64,000 nucleotides of DNA from GCA-2683135 sp964507445. Its GTDB lineage: Bacteria > Planctomycetota > GCA-002687715. This document shows, in pieces, positions 11,995 to 21,168 of this stretch. The notes below the pieces were generated by a model that was not told where the DNA came from, made no database searches, and saw only the letters and a program-made list of their open reading frames with translations. The position numbers were made by a program, and so were the translations under genes. How positions within the stretch are numbered: position 1 is the stretch's first letter; every line of letters starts with the position of its first letter. Location of the stretch: contig CAZDQF010000002.1 in NCBI GenBank assembly GCA_964507445.1, positions 372,001 to 436,000 of the forward strand. Reading direction: 5' to 3'.

Positions 11995-12024
11995 TTGACA
12001 CGCCCGGGCCATAGGCCCTAAACT
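11995..12024 (+). promoter_or_regulatory. sigma-70-type promoter for the HTH-receiver gene
   Basis: TTGACA (11995-12000) and TAAACT (12019-12024) are separated by 18 bases and followed by an A-rich stretch. The downstream gene starts at 12116, leaving a leader of about 85 bases. It is the clearest housekeeping-type promoter in the window. Confidence 0.65.
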
Positions 12025-12115
12025 GAAAAATTCGAAAAAACGTAGTCGCCGCCACGCGGCTTAGTACAGTTCTTCAGGCTACACCCAACGGTCCACACCT
12101 CCAGAAAGGCACGCC

Positions 12116-12697
12116 TTGGCTCGTTTCCTCACAACCCACCAGATCGCCAAGATGCTTGGCGTGAGTGAGCGCACCGTCGCCAACTGGATCGACCGATCTC
12201 ACCTCGACGCGTTCCGCACCCCCGGCGGTCACCGGCGTGTGTCGCCGGCTTCGCTCAAGGAGTTCCTCCGCAAGCGGAAGATGCCGATCCCGGACGAGCT
12301 GGCGGAGGACGTTCGTATCCTCATCGTCGAGGACGATCCGCTGGTGGCCCAGACCCTTCACGGGTATCTGGAGTCGGACAATCCCAAGTACGACGTGGCC
12401 GCCATCAACGACGGCGTGTCCGCGTTGATCGACATCGGCAACCGCAAGCCTCACGTGGTCCTGCTCGACATCTTGATGCCGGGTATGGACGGGCTCGAGG
12501 TGTGCCGGAAGATCCGGGACAATCCCTCGCTGGCGGACGTGAAGGTGATCTTCGTGACCGGCTATGCGGAGGTGGACCCCGAGACCATCGTTCGCGATAC
12601 CGGCGCTTCGGACGTTCTGCGTAAACCGGTTCGCGGGCCCGCACTGCGGGAAGCCGTGGAGCGCGCCCTGGCCGAGAGCACCGGCGTCCGCCGTTGA
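12116..12697 (+). CDS. excisionase-type HTH protein with C-terminal response-regulator receiver domain
   Basis: A protein of 193 residues that starts with TTG, supported by GAAAGG upstream. Residues 1-60 form a MerR/excisionase-type DNA-binding domain (LTTHQIAKMLGVSERTVANW, then the wing FRTPGGHRRV). Residues 65-190 form a receiver domain with the acidic pair in VEDDP, the phospho-acceptor Asp in VVLLDILMPGMDG, the Thr in FVTGYA and the Lys in LRKPV, all present. The order is the reverse of most response regulators, with the DNA-binding part first. The partner kinase is not obvious, but a degenerate histidine-kinase-like gene ends 26 bases away on the opposite strand and is a natural candidate. 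Confidence 0.9.
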   Translation: MARFLTTHQIAKMLGVSERTVANWIDRSHLDAFRTPGGHRRVSPASLKEFLRKRKMPIPDELAEDVRILIVEDDPLVAQTLHGYLESDNPKYDVAAINDGVSALIDIGNRKPHVVLLDILMPGMDGLEVCRKIRDNPSLADVKVIFVTGYAEVDPETIVRDTGASDVLRKPVRGPALREAVERALAESTGVRR

Positions 12698-12722
12698 GTT
12701 CCGTTTCGCTGCCTGCTTGCCG

Positions 12723-13301
12723 TCAGGCAGGCAGGCAGGGCAACTGGACCTCCGCAGTTCCGTCCCGATGGGCCGACCGGCTCCCCAGGTCTGACGCTGC
12801 CCGGCCCAGCAGGGCCTGATCCGAAGTGGACAGGTCATCGGCGAACCGCACCTGAAGCACCAGGGTGTCCGGTGTCTCGGGCGCAGTGGCCAAGCTGACG
12901 GATGCGAGCCCGCCGGATCTCGCCGCCGCCATCGCCAAGGCCAGGGCCAAGCGCTCGAACAGGCCCGGCTCGCACAGCAGGTGCGGGCCGTCCAACAGGG
13001 CGTCCGCCAACGCGGGCAGCCCGGCGGCCTCAGCGGCCTGGGAGGCCGCAGCGGGGTTGGTCTCGCTGCCGGAACGCAGGATCTGCCGCAACGCGAACAA
13101 CTCGTGAGCCACGGCTTCCGTCTTGTCGACGCTCGTCGCCAACATCGGCGCGTTACGGACCGCGACCTCTGCGTCGTCGCACTGAATCTCGTCCGTCACT
13201 CCGAAGAGGACAGTGAGGATGTTGCGGAGCTCGTGGGCCAGCCGTCCGGCTTGACGAGCAAGACCGCGTCTCGTCGTCACCTTGGAGTCGGCGTTGTCCA
13301 T
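12723..13301 (-). CDS. histidine-kinase-like protein (DHp domain with degenerate ATPase region)
   Basis: About 192 residues with an H-box typical of sensor kinases (GRLAHELRNILTVLFG) near the N terminus. The rest has the length of an ATPase domain, but N, G1 and G2 boxes cannot be found. There is no sensor or membrane segment. This resembles phosphotransferases of the ChpT/Spo0B kind, which kept the dimerising His domain and lost ATP binding, but such a function is inferred. The start at 13301 (MDNADSKV) is chosen; an ATG at 13379 would overlap the HAD gene by 16 bases. The last codons run into a GCCT tandem repeat, so the C terminus LPCLPA may not be under selection. It converges with the HTH-receiver gene. 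Confidence 0.6.
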   Translation of the reverse strand: MDNADSKVTTRRGLARQAGRLAHELRNILTVLFGVTDEIQCDDAEVAVRNAPMLATSVDKTEAVAHELFALRQILRSGSETNPAAASQAAEAAGLPALADALLDGPHLLCEPGLFERLALALAMAAARSGGLASVSLATAPETPDTLVLQVRFADDLSTSDQALLGRAASDLGSRSAHRDGTAEVQLPCLPA

Positions 13302-13363
13302 TTCAGCAATGTCCGTGAGGGGGGTCAGGGAGCTGAGGGGACCTACCTGTGACCCACGCAGGC

Positions 13364-14071
13364 TTATTCTGGGGACCATAACGCGGATAATGTGGGGACG
13401 CAGCGTATTTCGCCGGGCAGGTGCAATGGGGGCGCGTCGGTTACGAGCACGGCCCTGATCCCGGCACGCCGTGCCCCGTCCGCGTCTTCCAACGGGTGAT
13501 CGCCGATGAAGAGGGCGTCTCCGGCATCGACACCGGCTGTTGTGAGGGCGGCGGCGAAGATGGACGGGTGAGGCTTCCGCCAGCCGTGCGAAGCGGAGGT
13601 GATCACGAAGTCGAAGGCGTCTCGCCATCCCAGGCCCTCGAGGATGCCCGGCAGAGATCCGTGCCAGTTAGACACGATCCCGGTGGTGACGGCGTCCTCG
13701 CGGAGCCGGTCGAGCAGCCTCTTGGCACCGGGCGCCGGGGCCCAGGCGGCGGGTCCGTCGAACCAGGCTACGAGGCGCTCATGCCACGTCTCGTGGACTG
13801 CAGTCAGAGCAGGGAAGGGAGCGGCCACCGCGGCGGTCAAGCGCCGCCACATGTCCCGCTCCGCTTGTTCGCTGGTGCCCAACTGGTCTTGAGCGGAAGG
13901 GGTCCCTCGGCATCGGCTCCAGGTCTTGCCAAGGTGAGCCAGGAACCCGTCAGGTTCCAGCGGCACGCCGAGGCCCTCAGCCTCGCGGAGATACACGTGG
14001 GGGATGGGGGCCGTGGGGAGCAGGAGGGTTCCCCCGGCGTCGAACAGAACGGCCTTGGCTTCCAACGGCAT
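13364..14071 (-). CDS. HAD-superfamily hydrolase
   Basis: A 235-residue HAD-IA-type phosphatase. Motif I is VLFDAGGT, with the nucleophilic Asp and the DxGGT variant common in this branch; motif II is GIVSNW, motif III is the Lys in SHGWRKPHP, and motif IV is FIGDHPLEDADGA. An inserted helical cap lies between motifs I and II (about residues 15-100). Substrate cannot be predicted. A GTG at 14080 gives three further residues; ATG at 14071 is taken. On the minus strand a TATAAC box lies just before the start, so the transcript may be nearly leaderless. The gene is divergent from the AlaA-like aminotransferase gene. Confidence 0.85.
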   Translation of the reverse strand: MPLEAKAVLFDAGGTLLLPTAPIPHVYLREAEGLGVPLEPDGFLAHLGKTWSRCRGTPSAQDQLGTSEQAERDMWRRLTAAVAAPFPALTAVHETWHERLVAWFDGPAAWAPAPGAKRLLDRLREDAVTTGIVSNWHGSLPGILEGLGWRDAFDFVITSASHGWRKPHPSIFAAALTTAGVDAGDALFIGDHPLEDADGARRAGIRAVLVTDAPPLHLPGEIRCVPTLSALWSPE

Positions 14072-14123
14072 GGCGCTCACAGGTTATACAGTGTGCGGCC
14101 CGAGGTCGTGAAGGAGCATCATC

Positions 14124-15329
14124 GTGACCGGATCCACTGACCGTCCCATCTCGCCCGCCCGTCGCGTTCGCGACGTCAAGTACGCCGTTCGCGACGTGGT
14201 CGTGTTGGCGAACGAGCTCGCCGCTCAGGGCAAGCGCATGCTTTACCTGAACATCGGTGATCCCAACCCCTTCGGCTTCAGCCCGCCGGAGCACATGGTC
14301 TCCGCCGTGGTGGACGCCATGGGCCGTAACCAGAACGGCTACGCGCCATCGGACGGCATCGCCGCCGCCCTGGACTCCATCGGGCGCGATGCGGCGCGCA
14401 AGCAGATCACGTCCCCCGTCTACACGTGGATCGGAAGCGGCGCCAGCGAGGTCATCGACATGGCGCTCACGGCCCTGGTGAACCCCGGCGAGAACGTGTT
14501 GACTCCGTCACCCGGTTATCCCCTCTACACAGCTCTCTTGGCCAAGCTCGAGGCCGAGAATCGCGCCTATCAGCTTGATGAGGAGGACGGCTGGCAGCCG
14601 GACGTGGGGGACATGGAGGCCCTGATCGACGACAAGACCCGCGCCATCGTCGTCATCAACCCCAACAACCCCACCGGCTCCGTTGCCTCCGAGGAGACGC
14701 TCCGGGCCATCGTGGACCTCGCGGCGGCGCACAATCTGGTGGTGATCGCCGACGAGATCTACGATCGACTGCTGTTTGGAGACCGTCAGCACGTCGGCCT
14801 CGGCAGCCTCAGAGACGACGCCACGGTGCTCACGCTCGGAGGCTTGTCCAAGAACTGGGTCGCCCCCGGATTCCGCATCGGATGGGGGATCTTGAGCGGA
14901 GAGCAGGATCGGTTGGCGGACTACGTGGAGGCCATCCAGCAGCTCGGGCGCGCTCGCCTGTCCGCCAATCACCCCAAGCAGTTTGCCATCCCCGCCGCCA
15001 TCGACGGGGCTCAGTCCCATCTGGCGCCCATGCTCACGGCGCTGGAGGAGAGGCGGGACCTGGTCATGGACCGACTTGGGTCCATTGACGGCATCTCCTG
15101 CGTCGTGCCGGAGGGGGCGTTCTACGCCTTCCCGAGGCTGGACTTCGACGCCGAGGACGGCGCCTGGTGCGCCGACCTCATGCGGGAGACCGGGGTCGTG
15201 GTGGTCCCGGGGAGCGGGTTCGGCCAGAAGCCCGGCACCAGTCACTTCCGGATCGTGCTGCTGCCGCCGCTCGACGTGCTCTCGGACGCTTGCGACGGCA
15301 TCGCGGCCTTCGTGGCCAGGACCTCCTGA
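14124..15329 (+). CDS. class I/II aminotransferase, AlaA-like
   Basis: A PLP enzyme of 401 residues. Characteristic stretches are YLNIGDPNPFGF near the N terminus (matching the KLNIGxPxPFGF pattern of the alanine transaminase AlaA), NPNNPTGSVAS, ADEIYDRLLF with the PLP-binding Asp and Tyr, and LGGLSKNWVAPGFRIGWG with the Schiff-base Lys. The most likely reaction is pyruvate/glutamate-alanine transamination, though aspartate or aromatic substrates cannot be excluded. The GTG start is fixed by a strong AAGGAG seven bases upstream. It is followed 78 bases later by glpK. Confidence 0.88.
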   Translation: MTGSTDRPISPARRVRDVKYAVRDVVVLANELAAQGKRMLYLNIGDPNPFGFSPPEHMVSAVVDAMGRNQNGYAPSDGIAAALDSIGRDAARKQITSPVYTWIGSGASEVIDMALTALVNPGENVLTPSPGYPLYTALLAKLEAENRAYQLDEEDGWQPDVGDMEALIDDKTRAIVVINPNNPTGSVASEETLRAIVDLAAAHNLVVIADEIYDRLLFGDRQHVGLGSLRDDATVLTLGGLSKNWVAPGFRIGWGILSGEQDRLADYVEAIQQLGRARLSANHPKQFAIPAAIDGAQSHLAPMLTALEERRDLVMDRLGSIDGISCVVPEGAFYAFPRLDFDAEDGAWCADLMRETGVVVVPGSGFGQKPGTSHFRIVLLPPLDVLSDACDGIAAFVARTS

Positions 15330-15407
15330 CAACGCCCCTCCATGGGGCCGTCGACGGCTGTGGGTGTGAAGCGGCCCCAGGACCGGTGACTGGGTATCCT
15401 CTCCACC

Positions 15408-16926
15408 ATGGATTCGACGCTCCTCGGGATCGACGCGGGCACCACCGGTGTCACCGTCGTCCTCTACGACCAGGACCTGCGGCCGATCCGCAGGGGTTAT
15501 TCGGAGTTCGCTCAGCACTACCCCAGACCGGGTTGGGTGGAGCACGACCCGGTGGAGATCGGCGAGGTAGCCATGGGCTTGGTCCGGGAGGTGACCGCGG
15601 AGCCGCCGGCGCCGCTGGCAGCGGTGGGGATCACCAACCAGCGAGAGACCGTGATCCCCATGGATGCGAGGACCGGTCGCCCCCTGCACCGTGCCATCGT
15701 GTGGCAGTGTCGCCGGACCGCCGAGCTGTGCGGTCGCCTGCGAGAGGAGGGCCATGAGGACCTCTACCGTGACGCCACCGGCCTGCTCCTGGACCCTTAC
15801 TTCTCCGGGACCAAGATGCGGTGGCTGTTGGAGCATGGTGGGGCGGTCGCAGAGGCGGCCGCGGCGGGACATCTGCGCTTCGTCACCGTGGATGCCTTCC
15901 TCGTGCATCTCCTGACCGGTGGCGACGTCCTGGCCACGGACCCCACCAACGCGTCTCGCACCCTCCTCTATGACATCAACCAGCACCGGTGGTCAGAGGA
16001 GTTGATGGCGCCGCTGGGGGTGGAGGCGGCCATGCTCCCCGAGGTCCGACCGTCCGCTGGAGACTTCGGCGTCACCGCCCGGGACCGGGTGGGGTTCGAG
16101 GTACCCATCGCCGGAGTCGCCGGTGACCAGCAGGCTGCCCTGTTCGGGCAGGGCTGCTTCCGACCGGGCACGGCCAAGAACACCTACGGCACCGGCTGCT
16201 TCCTGCTGGTCAACGCGGGGGCGTCCCGTCCGGCGGCCCCATCGGGCATCCTCACCACCGTGGCGGCGGACCCGAGAGGGGCCCCTACATACGCTCTGGA
16301 GGGCTCCGTGTTCGTCGCTGGGGCGGCCGTGCAGTGGCTCCGAGACGAGCTTGGGCTGGTGGGAGACGCGGCAGAGACGGCGGCCTTGGCCGCCTCCCTG
16401 GAGGACAACGGCGGCGTGTACCTGGTCCCGGCGTTCACCGGCCTCGGCGCGCCCTGGTGGGACTCGGAAGCCCGTGGCGTCCTCTGCGGTCTCACTCGTG
16501 GAACCGGGAGAGCCCACCTGGCTCGGGCAGCCCTCGAGTCCATCGCCTACCAGACGATCGACCTGTTCACCCTCCTGCGGGACGCCGCCGGCCAAGACGT
16601 GGATCATCTGCGCGTCGATGGCGGGGCTGCGCGCAACGACTGGCTCATGCAGTTCCAGGCCGACATGCTGGGGATCGACATCCAGCGGGGCGACGATCTG
16701 GAGACCACCTGTCGCGGCGCCGCGTTGCTGGCGGGCGTGGGTTGTGGCGTCGTCAAAGAACCGCAACACGTGGGGGCGTTGTCGGAAGGGCACACGACCT
16801 TCTCACCACGGGTGGATGGCGCGGATCGGGAGCAGCGGCTAGCGGGCGGGCACCCCCCGCTCCCACCCGCGACTAACGGTAGAAGAAACCACCCGTTACC
16901 CGGTGGTATAATAACCCCCCCAGGGA
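15408..16926 (+). CDS. glpK: glycerol kinase, 3' end lost at a scaffold gap
   Basis: Phosphorylates glycerol to sn-glycerol 3-phosphate, the substrate of the GlpD encoded upstream. FGGY-family features are plain: the N-terminal phosphate loop LLGIDAGTTGVTVVLYD, ITNQRET, IVWQCRRT, then GDQQAALFGQ, KNTYGTGCFLL, GLGAPWWDSEARG and LRVDGGAARNDWLMQFQAD. Recognisable sequence runs to FSPRVDGADREQRLAG, about 20 residues short of the usual end. The sequence then turns into low-complexity C/A-rich DNA and ten N, so the last codons are assembly noise or missing. The frame happens to stay open across the N run into unrelated DNA, which should not be read as a fusion. Confidence 0.93.
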
Positions 16927-16936
16927 NNNNNNNNNN
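16927..16936. other. scaffold gap (ten N)
   Basis: Ten N join two contig ends. Both flanks (about 16850-16926 and 16937-17010) are poor, homopolymer-rich sequence. The flanks contain similar strings (ACCCGGTGGTATAA before, ACCCGGGGTGTATG after), which suggests that the two ends overlap in reality and the gap may be of zero or negative length. Confidence 0.9.
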
Positions 16937-17012
16937 CCTTTCTCACCCGGGGTGTATGGGGCGGTGGGGTTGCTGGGGAGGGGGGGCGGGCCCGCGGCTA
17001 TCCGACGGGCGT

Positions 17013-17477
17013 CTACGGGTAGATGAAGCGACGCTTGACCGGGTCGTAGATGACGCCGCCCTGGGAGGGCGGTGTCTGACCCGTCTGGCCGACGGTGTGG
17101 GGCACGAACAGCCCGGGCCGAGACGCCGGTCCGATCCAGAAGCTACGGTCAGCCTTCTGGAAGCCGAAGCCGCCGATGCTCACGTCCACCGTGTCCTGCT
17201 GCCAGTTCCAGGTGGCCCGTGCGTTGCCCGCGCCGCGGCCGCCGTAGGACGGCGCCGTGCTGCCGGAGCGGGGGCCGCGGAGCCCTCTCAGACCTCGCAG
17301 CGGGCGCAGCCCTCGCTGAGGCCTCAGCTCCGTGTTCGCCATGGACTGACCGTACTGAGGGGTGTTCAGCCGGACCGGCGACGCGTTCACGCGGTTCCCG
17401 GTAACGCTGCTCCCCGAAGAGGAGGCGCAACCGACGAGTCCGAGGCCGGACAAAGTGACGATCATCAACAAGCGCAT
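17013..17477 (-). CDS. putative lipoprotein with Arg-Gly-Leu repeats
   Basis: A 154-residue protein with signal MRLLMIVTLSGLGLVGC ending in a lipobox, then a Ser-rich linker, a short Arg/Gly/Leu repeat (LRPLRGLRGLRGPRSG) around residues 55-75, and a C-terminal region with TWNWQQDTVDVSIGGFGF that looks like a small beta domain. No family is recognised. An upstream ATG at 17516 adds 13 residues that spoil the signal, so 17477 is chosen. The stop lies 76 bases from the gap, close to low-quality sequence, but the frame itself looks intact. Confidence 0.6.
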   Translation of the reverse strand: MRLLMIVTLSGLGLVGCASSSGSSVTGNRVNASPVRLNTPQYGQSMANTELRPQRGLRPLRGLRGLRGPRSGSTAPSYGGRGAGNARATWNWQQDTVDVSIGGFGFQKADRSFWIGPASRPGLFVPHTVGQTGQTPPSQGGVIYDPVKRRFIYP

Positions 17478-17538
17478 GGTCGCGCAACCATAGGTCGCGA
17501 CCGGGGGGTGCGTCAAGGGACCGTGGCCGGTTCCGCCT

Positions 17539-20379
17539 TCAGCCGTCCCGATTCCCGGGCTTCTTGCTGTCTTTTTCCGGCTTCTTGGCCTTCTTTGCCC
17601 GCTCCAGGTCTTTCAGGTGTCGTTCTCGCTCCAGGTACGACGTGCCCTTGGTGATCCAGGACGGAGCCTCCTCGCCGTTCAGGTAGTGATCGAACCACTC
17701 CCTCACCCGCCAGTGATAGTCGACCTGGTTCGGCTTCTTGCGTAGTCCGTGGTTCTCCCCTTCGTAGACCAGCATCACCAGCTGCTTGTCCGCGAGGCGC
17801 GCGGCGTTGTACATCTCGATGCCCTGATGCCAGTCCACGGCGCCGTCCTTGTCCCCGAAGGCGATCAGCAACGGCGTGTTCAGGGTGTCCATGCCGAAGA
17901 TGGGGGAGTTGGCGATGTAGGTCTCCACGTCCTGCCAGAACGGTCGGTCCATGCGTCCCTGACTCTCATGGAAGATGCGCGCGTCCGTGCTGCCGCTGTT
18001 CCAGTAGATGGACATGGACATGGACATCATGTTCGTCAACGGGGCCCCCGCGACGCCCGCAGCGAAGAGGTCGCTGCGGCTGACGATGAACGCGGTCTGG
18101 TAGGCGCCCCACGAGTGCCCCACCAACCCGACCCGCTTGGGGTCCACTTCCCCCTTTGCCAGGACCGCGTTGACCGCGGGCACCACGCACTCCAGGGCCG
18201 ACAGCCCAGGGTTCTGCGCCCGGTACACGATGTCCGGCTGGTAGACGAAGTAGCCGAGCGACGTGAAGACCGTCGGGTTGTATGGGCGCCGCTCCGACGG
18301 CGCGGTGTAGGAGTGGAGATTCTGGGATCGCTTCTCGTAGATGTAGACGATCATCGGGTACGACTTCCCCGGTTCGTACCCCGCCGGGTAGTAGAGCGCG
18401 CCCTGAAGCGCCGCACCCCGATCGCTCTTGTAGTCGATCAACTCAGCCCTGGGACACCAGGAGAAGTCCGGTTGTTGCTCGTTCGTCTTGGTGAGCTGTC
18501 GCGGCGCCGCGAGCCGAGGCCCTGTGACCAGGATGTCAGGGGAGTCGGTGACGCTCTGCGACGTGTAAGCGAACACGTCCGCGTCCGTCGCCTTGATCAG
18601 CCCGCCGAGCTTGGACTCCCCGTGCACGAGGCTGGTGGCGGTGCCCTTGTCCCAATCGAGCCGCGCGAATCCCGAGCGCTTGTCCCGCTCTCCGTAGGAC
18701 GACAGGTACGTGGGCTGCTTCGGGTTGATCCAGTCCTCTTCGGGGTCGAGGTCGAGGACCCGGTAACGGGTGGAGGTCTCCCGGCCGCGGGTCAGGCGAC
18801 GGGCCTCGCCCTCTTCCAGGGGCACCTGCCACACATCGAAGCGGCTGTTCAGCAGGACCCATCGTGAGTCAGACGTGAAGCCGGCGATGCCGTACGGCGG
18901 ATTCTCATCCGTGAGCACCCCCCGTTCGTCGTTGATGAAGTCGTCCAGCTGCGGGCTGATCAGGGGACGAGGCTTGTCCGTCCGCAGGTTGTAGGTCCAC
19001 CATTGATCGTCCTTCAGGAACAGCAGGCGGTTTCCGTCCGGGCTGGAGTCGTAGACGAACTTGTGGCGTTCCAGGATGCGGGTCCGGTTCCCGGTCCGGG
19101 TGTTCACCAGGTACACGTCCGCGAGCTCCGGCCCGAACATGGCCTCCCGCTCATGACGGGTCGTGTCCTTGCCCACGGCGTACGCGCCGGTCTCCAGCAG
19201 CCTCGTCTCGTCCACCTGGTCGTCCGCCAGACGGACGAAGGCCGAATCCTCCAGCCAGAACGCGCACAGGTGGCTCTTCTTCCTGTCCCGAGAGGCGGTC
19301 TTCTTCTGGCGCGGGATGATGTCCACGTCTTTCGCGTGCCAGACATCCACTCCCGCCGGATCGTCCAGTGACTCCCTCAGGCTCTCGCTGCCCTTACCCT
19401 CCGTCTTGTCCTGCTTCTCGCTCTTGCCCCCGTCCTTGTTCTTCTCGCCCTTCTCGCTCTTGGGGGTCGGGCGTCGATCCCAGGGGCGGATCCCGAAGAA
19501 GACCGCTTCCCCCTTGTCGTGCCATGTGAGCGCGCGGGAGGTCAGTCGCATCGGTTCAGGGAACCTCTTGTCTTCGCGGTGGTCGTAGACGTGCTTGCTG
19601 CCCTTGGCATCCAGGGCACGCCATGCCACGAGCACGTGGCTCGGCTGTTCGTCCTTCTTCTCGTCGTGATCGGTGATCCGCAGGAACGCCAGATCAGCGG
19701 CCTCGTCTCGCCAGGTCAGGCCCGTGTACCGCGCCTTGTGCGAATCAAGCGTGCGGAGCGCGCCGGTGCGCGCGTCCAGCAGCAACACGCAACCTCCCAC
19801 CGCATCCCTGGTGTCCACGATCATGGCCAGCAGCGGCGCCGCCTCGGACCACTCGTAGGCCGAGACATTGCCGAGGCACAGCTCCTCGCCGGAGGAGAGG
19901 GTGCGCACCAGGAGATCCGTCCCACCTTTCTCCTGGCCCTTGGGGCGGGCGCGGCGTACGGCCAGATACCGACCTGACTCGCTGAAGGCGAAGCTCGAAA
20001 CGCCTTCGATCTCCGCCCCGTCGCCTTCTCCGAGAGGGTGTAGTTCGAACGAGTCCTGGACCGGCTTCTTGGCCTTCTTCAGACGCTCCGCCTCTTCGTC
20101 CGAGACCCCCGTGAGGCATCCGAACCAGCGGCTGTCCTTGGAGAAGCGCGGGCTCTTCCCGTGGGCGAAAGAACTCTCGTCATCCGCGCCCAGCTTCCTC
20201 AGGCGCATCTGGTCCTTCCCATCCACGCGGTTGATGGTGTAGGCGATCCACTCTCCCGACGGGGAGATCAGACCGGCGCCGCGCAAGGACTCCCACTGAC
20301 CGTAGTCCTTCGCTTGCAGGGGCTTGCCCTGGGCCAGACAACCCAGGGTGATCAGGCTCATCAGGCCGAGCGTCCTCAT
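17539..20379 (-). CDS. secreted S9-family prolyl oligopeptidase-like peptidase
   Basis: About 946 residues with a signal (MRTLGLMSLITLGCLAQ), an N-terminal seven-bladed beta-propeller region (about 40-650) and a C-terminal alpha/beta-hydrolase domain. The catalytic Ser is in GLVGHSWGAYQT (about residue 750), the Asp in GDKDGAVDW and the His in EGENHGL; this order and spacing fit S9B/C peptidases. A Lys/Glu-rich low-complexity insert (GEKNKDGGKSEKQDKTEG) interrupts the propeller near residue 330. A Lys-rich tail follows the hydrolase domain. It probably degrades peptides in the periplasm or outside. The Cys at position 14 of the signal could be a lipobox (ITLGC). Confidence 0.9.
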   Translation of the reverse strand: MRTLGLMSLITLGCLAQGKPLQAKDYGQWESLRGAGLISPSGEWIAYTINRVDGKDQMRLRKLGADDESSFAHGKSPRFSKDSRWFGCLTGVSDEEAERLKKAKKPVQDSFELHPLGEGDGAEIEGVSSFAFSESGRYLAVRRARPKGQEKGGTDLLVRTLSSGEELCLGNVSAYEWSEAAPLLAMIVDTRDAVGGCVLLLDARTGALRTLDSHKARYTGLTWRDEAADLAFLRITDHDEKKDEQPSHVLVAWRALDAKGSKHVYDHREDKRFPEPMRLTSRALTWHDKGEAVFFGIRPWDRRPTPKSEKGEKNKDGGKSEKQDKTEGKGSESLRESLDDPAGVDVWHAKDVDIIPRQKKTASRDRKKSHLCAFWLEDSAFVRLADDQVDETRLLETGAYAVGKDTTRHEREAMFGPELADVYLVNTRTGNRTRILERHKFVYDSSPDGNRLLFLKDDQWWTYNLRTDKPRPLISPQLDDFINDERGVLTDENPPYGIAGFTSDSRWVLLNSRFDVWQVPLEEGEARRLTRGRETSTRYRVLDLDPEEDWINPKQPTYLSSYGERDKRSGFARLDWDKGTATSLVHGESKLGGLIKATDADVFAYTSQSVTDSPDILVTGPRLAAPRQLTKTNEQQPDFSWCPRAELIDYKSDRGAALQGALYYPAGYEPGKSYPMIVYIYEKRSQNLHSYTAPSERRPYNPTVFTSLGYFVYQPDIVYRAQNPGLSALECVVPAVNAVLAKGEVDPKRVGLVGHSWGAYQTAFIVSRSDLFAAGVAGAPLTNMMSMSMSIYWNSGSTDARIFHESQGRMDRPFWQDVETYIANSPIFGMDTLNTPLLIAFGDKDGAVDWHQGIEMYNAARLADKQLVMLVYEGENHGLRKKPNQVDYHWRVREWFDHYLNGEEAPSWITKGTSYLERERHLKDLERAKKAKKPEKDSKKPGNRDG

Positions 20380-20483
20380 CAGGTTCACGTTCGCTCTCCG
20401 GCTTCGGGGGCGCCAAGGGTGGTCCGTCAGCATAACGAGTCCTGGTCTCGGCGGGCCCTGGCTCGCCCGTATAGGATGCGCTC

Positions 20484-21131
20484 ATGGTCGGCAGCCGCGG
20501 CTCTTCTCCCGAACCGTCACGAGTGCATAACGCCGGGGCGATCCAGGATCGCCTGGTGGAGTACGTGGGCTCCATCCCATCCGGGCTGCACCTGGCGGAG
20601 CTGGGTTGCGGCTCCGGGGTCCTGACCCTGCGGATCGCGGAGGCCAGGCCCGACCTGCAGATTGTCGCCATCGACCCTTCCACGGACCGTCTGCGCAAGG
20701 CGACGGAGGAGGCGACGCACCTCGAGGTGGGCGGCCGGGTCCGGTTCGAGCGGGCCGAGCTCTCGTGCCTCCCGGTGTCCGACGGTTCCGTGGATCGCAT
20801 CGTGGCTTCGCGGGTCCTGGGCCCGGCTTCGAATCCGTCCTCGCTCCTGGCCGAGATCCACCGTTGCCTCGCCTTCGGCGGCGCGGCATTTATCGTGGAA
20901 GATGTTCCGGAGAGCGGGGCGGGGACCGTCCACCGTGGCACCCTGCTGCCTTCCCTGAACAGGCCGGGTCGGGACGAGGAGTCGCTTCGGGCGTCCATCA
21001 GCCGGTCCCCGTTCAAGAAGGACGCGAAGTTGACCCGTCGCCCTGCCGGGTCCGGCGGCTCGCTGCTGGAAATCGAACTCCGGCGGCCGGAACCCCCTGA
21101 GCGGCCTCCGACTACCTGGCGTCGCCCTTGA
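20484..21131 (+). CDS. class I SAM-dependent methyltransferase
   Basis: A 215-residue protein with the SAM-binding motif I LAELGCGSGVLTLRIAEA, acidic strand-2 end (VAIDPSTDRL), and the methyltransferase_11-type segment DGSVDRIVASRVLGP. After about residue 150 the usual C-terminal strands are short and the tail is Arg/Pro-rich, so substrate recognition may be reduced. Substrate is unknown. It is divergent from the S9 peptidase gene and followed by tRNA-Pro. Confidence 0.8.
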   Translation: MVGSRGSSPEPSRVHNAGAIQDRLVEYVGSIPSGLHLAELGCGSGVLTLRIAEARPDLQIVAIDPSTDRLRKATEEATHLEVGGRVRFERAELSCLPVSDGSVDRIVASRVLGPASNPSSLLAEIHRCLAFGGAAFIVEDVPESGAGTVHRGTLLPSLNRPGRDEESLRASISRSPFKKDAKLTRRPAGSGGSLLEIELRRPEPPERPPTTWRRP

Positions 21132-21155
21132 TCCCGCGCGGCGGGGCCATACCAT
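21128..21155 (+). promoter_or_regulatory. probable promoter of tRNA-Pro
   Basis: TTGATC (21128-21133) and TACCAT (21150-21155) with a 16-base spacer lie 13 bases before the first base of the tRNA, the right distance for a short leader. The -35 box overlaps the end of the methyltransferase gene. Confidence 0.4.
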
Positions 21156-21168
21156 GACCCCGTATCTC

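Noticed and set aside
14508..15986. A 492-codon minus-strand frame opposite the aminotransferase and glpK
   Set aside because: It crosses two clear genes and has the composition of an antisense shadow.
15408..17654. A 748-codon frame running from glpK through the N gap into further DNA
   Set aside because: The glycerol kinase homology ends before the gap, and everything after it is antisense to a lipoprotein gene and a peptidase gene; the frame is open by chance.
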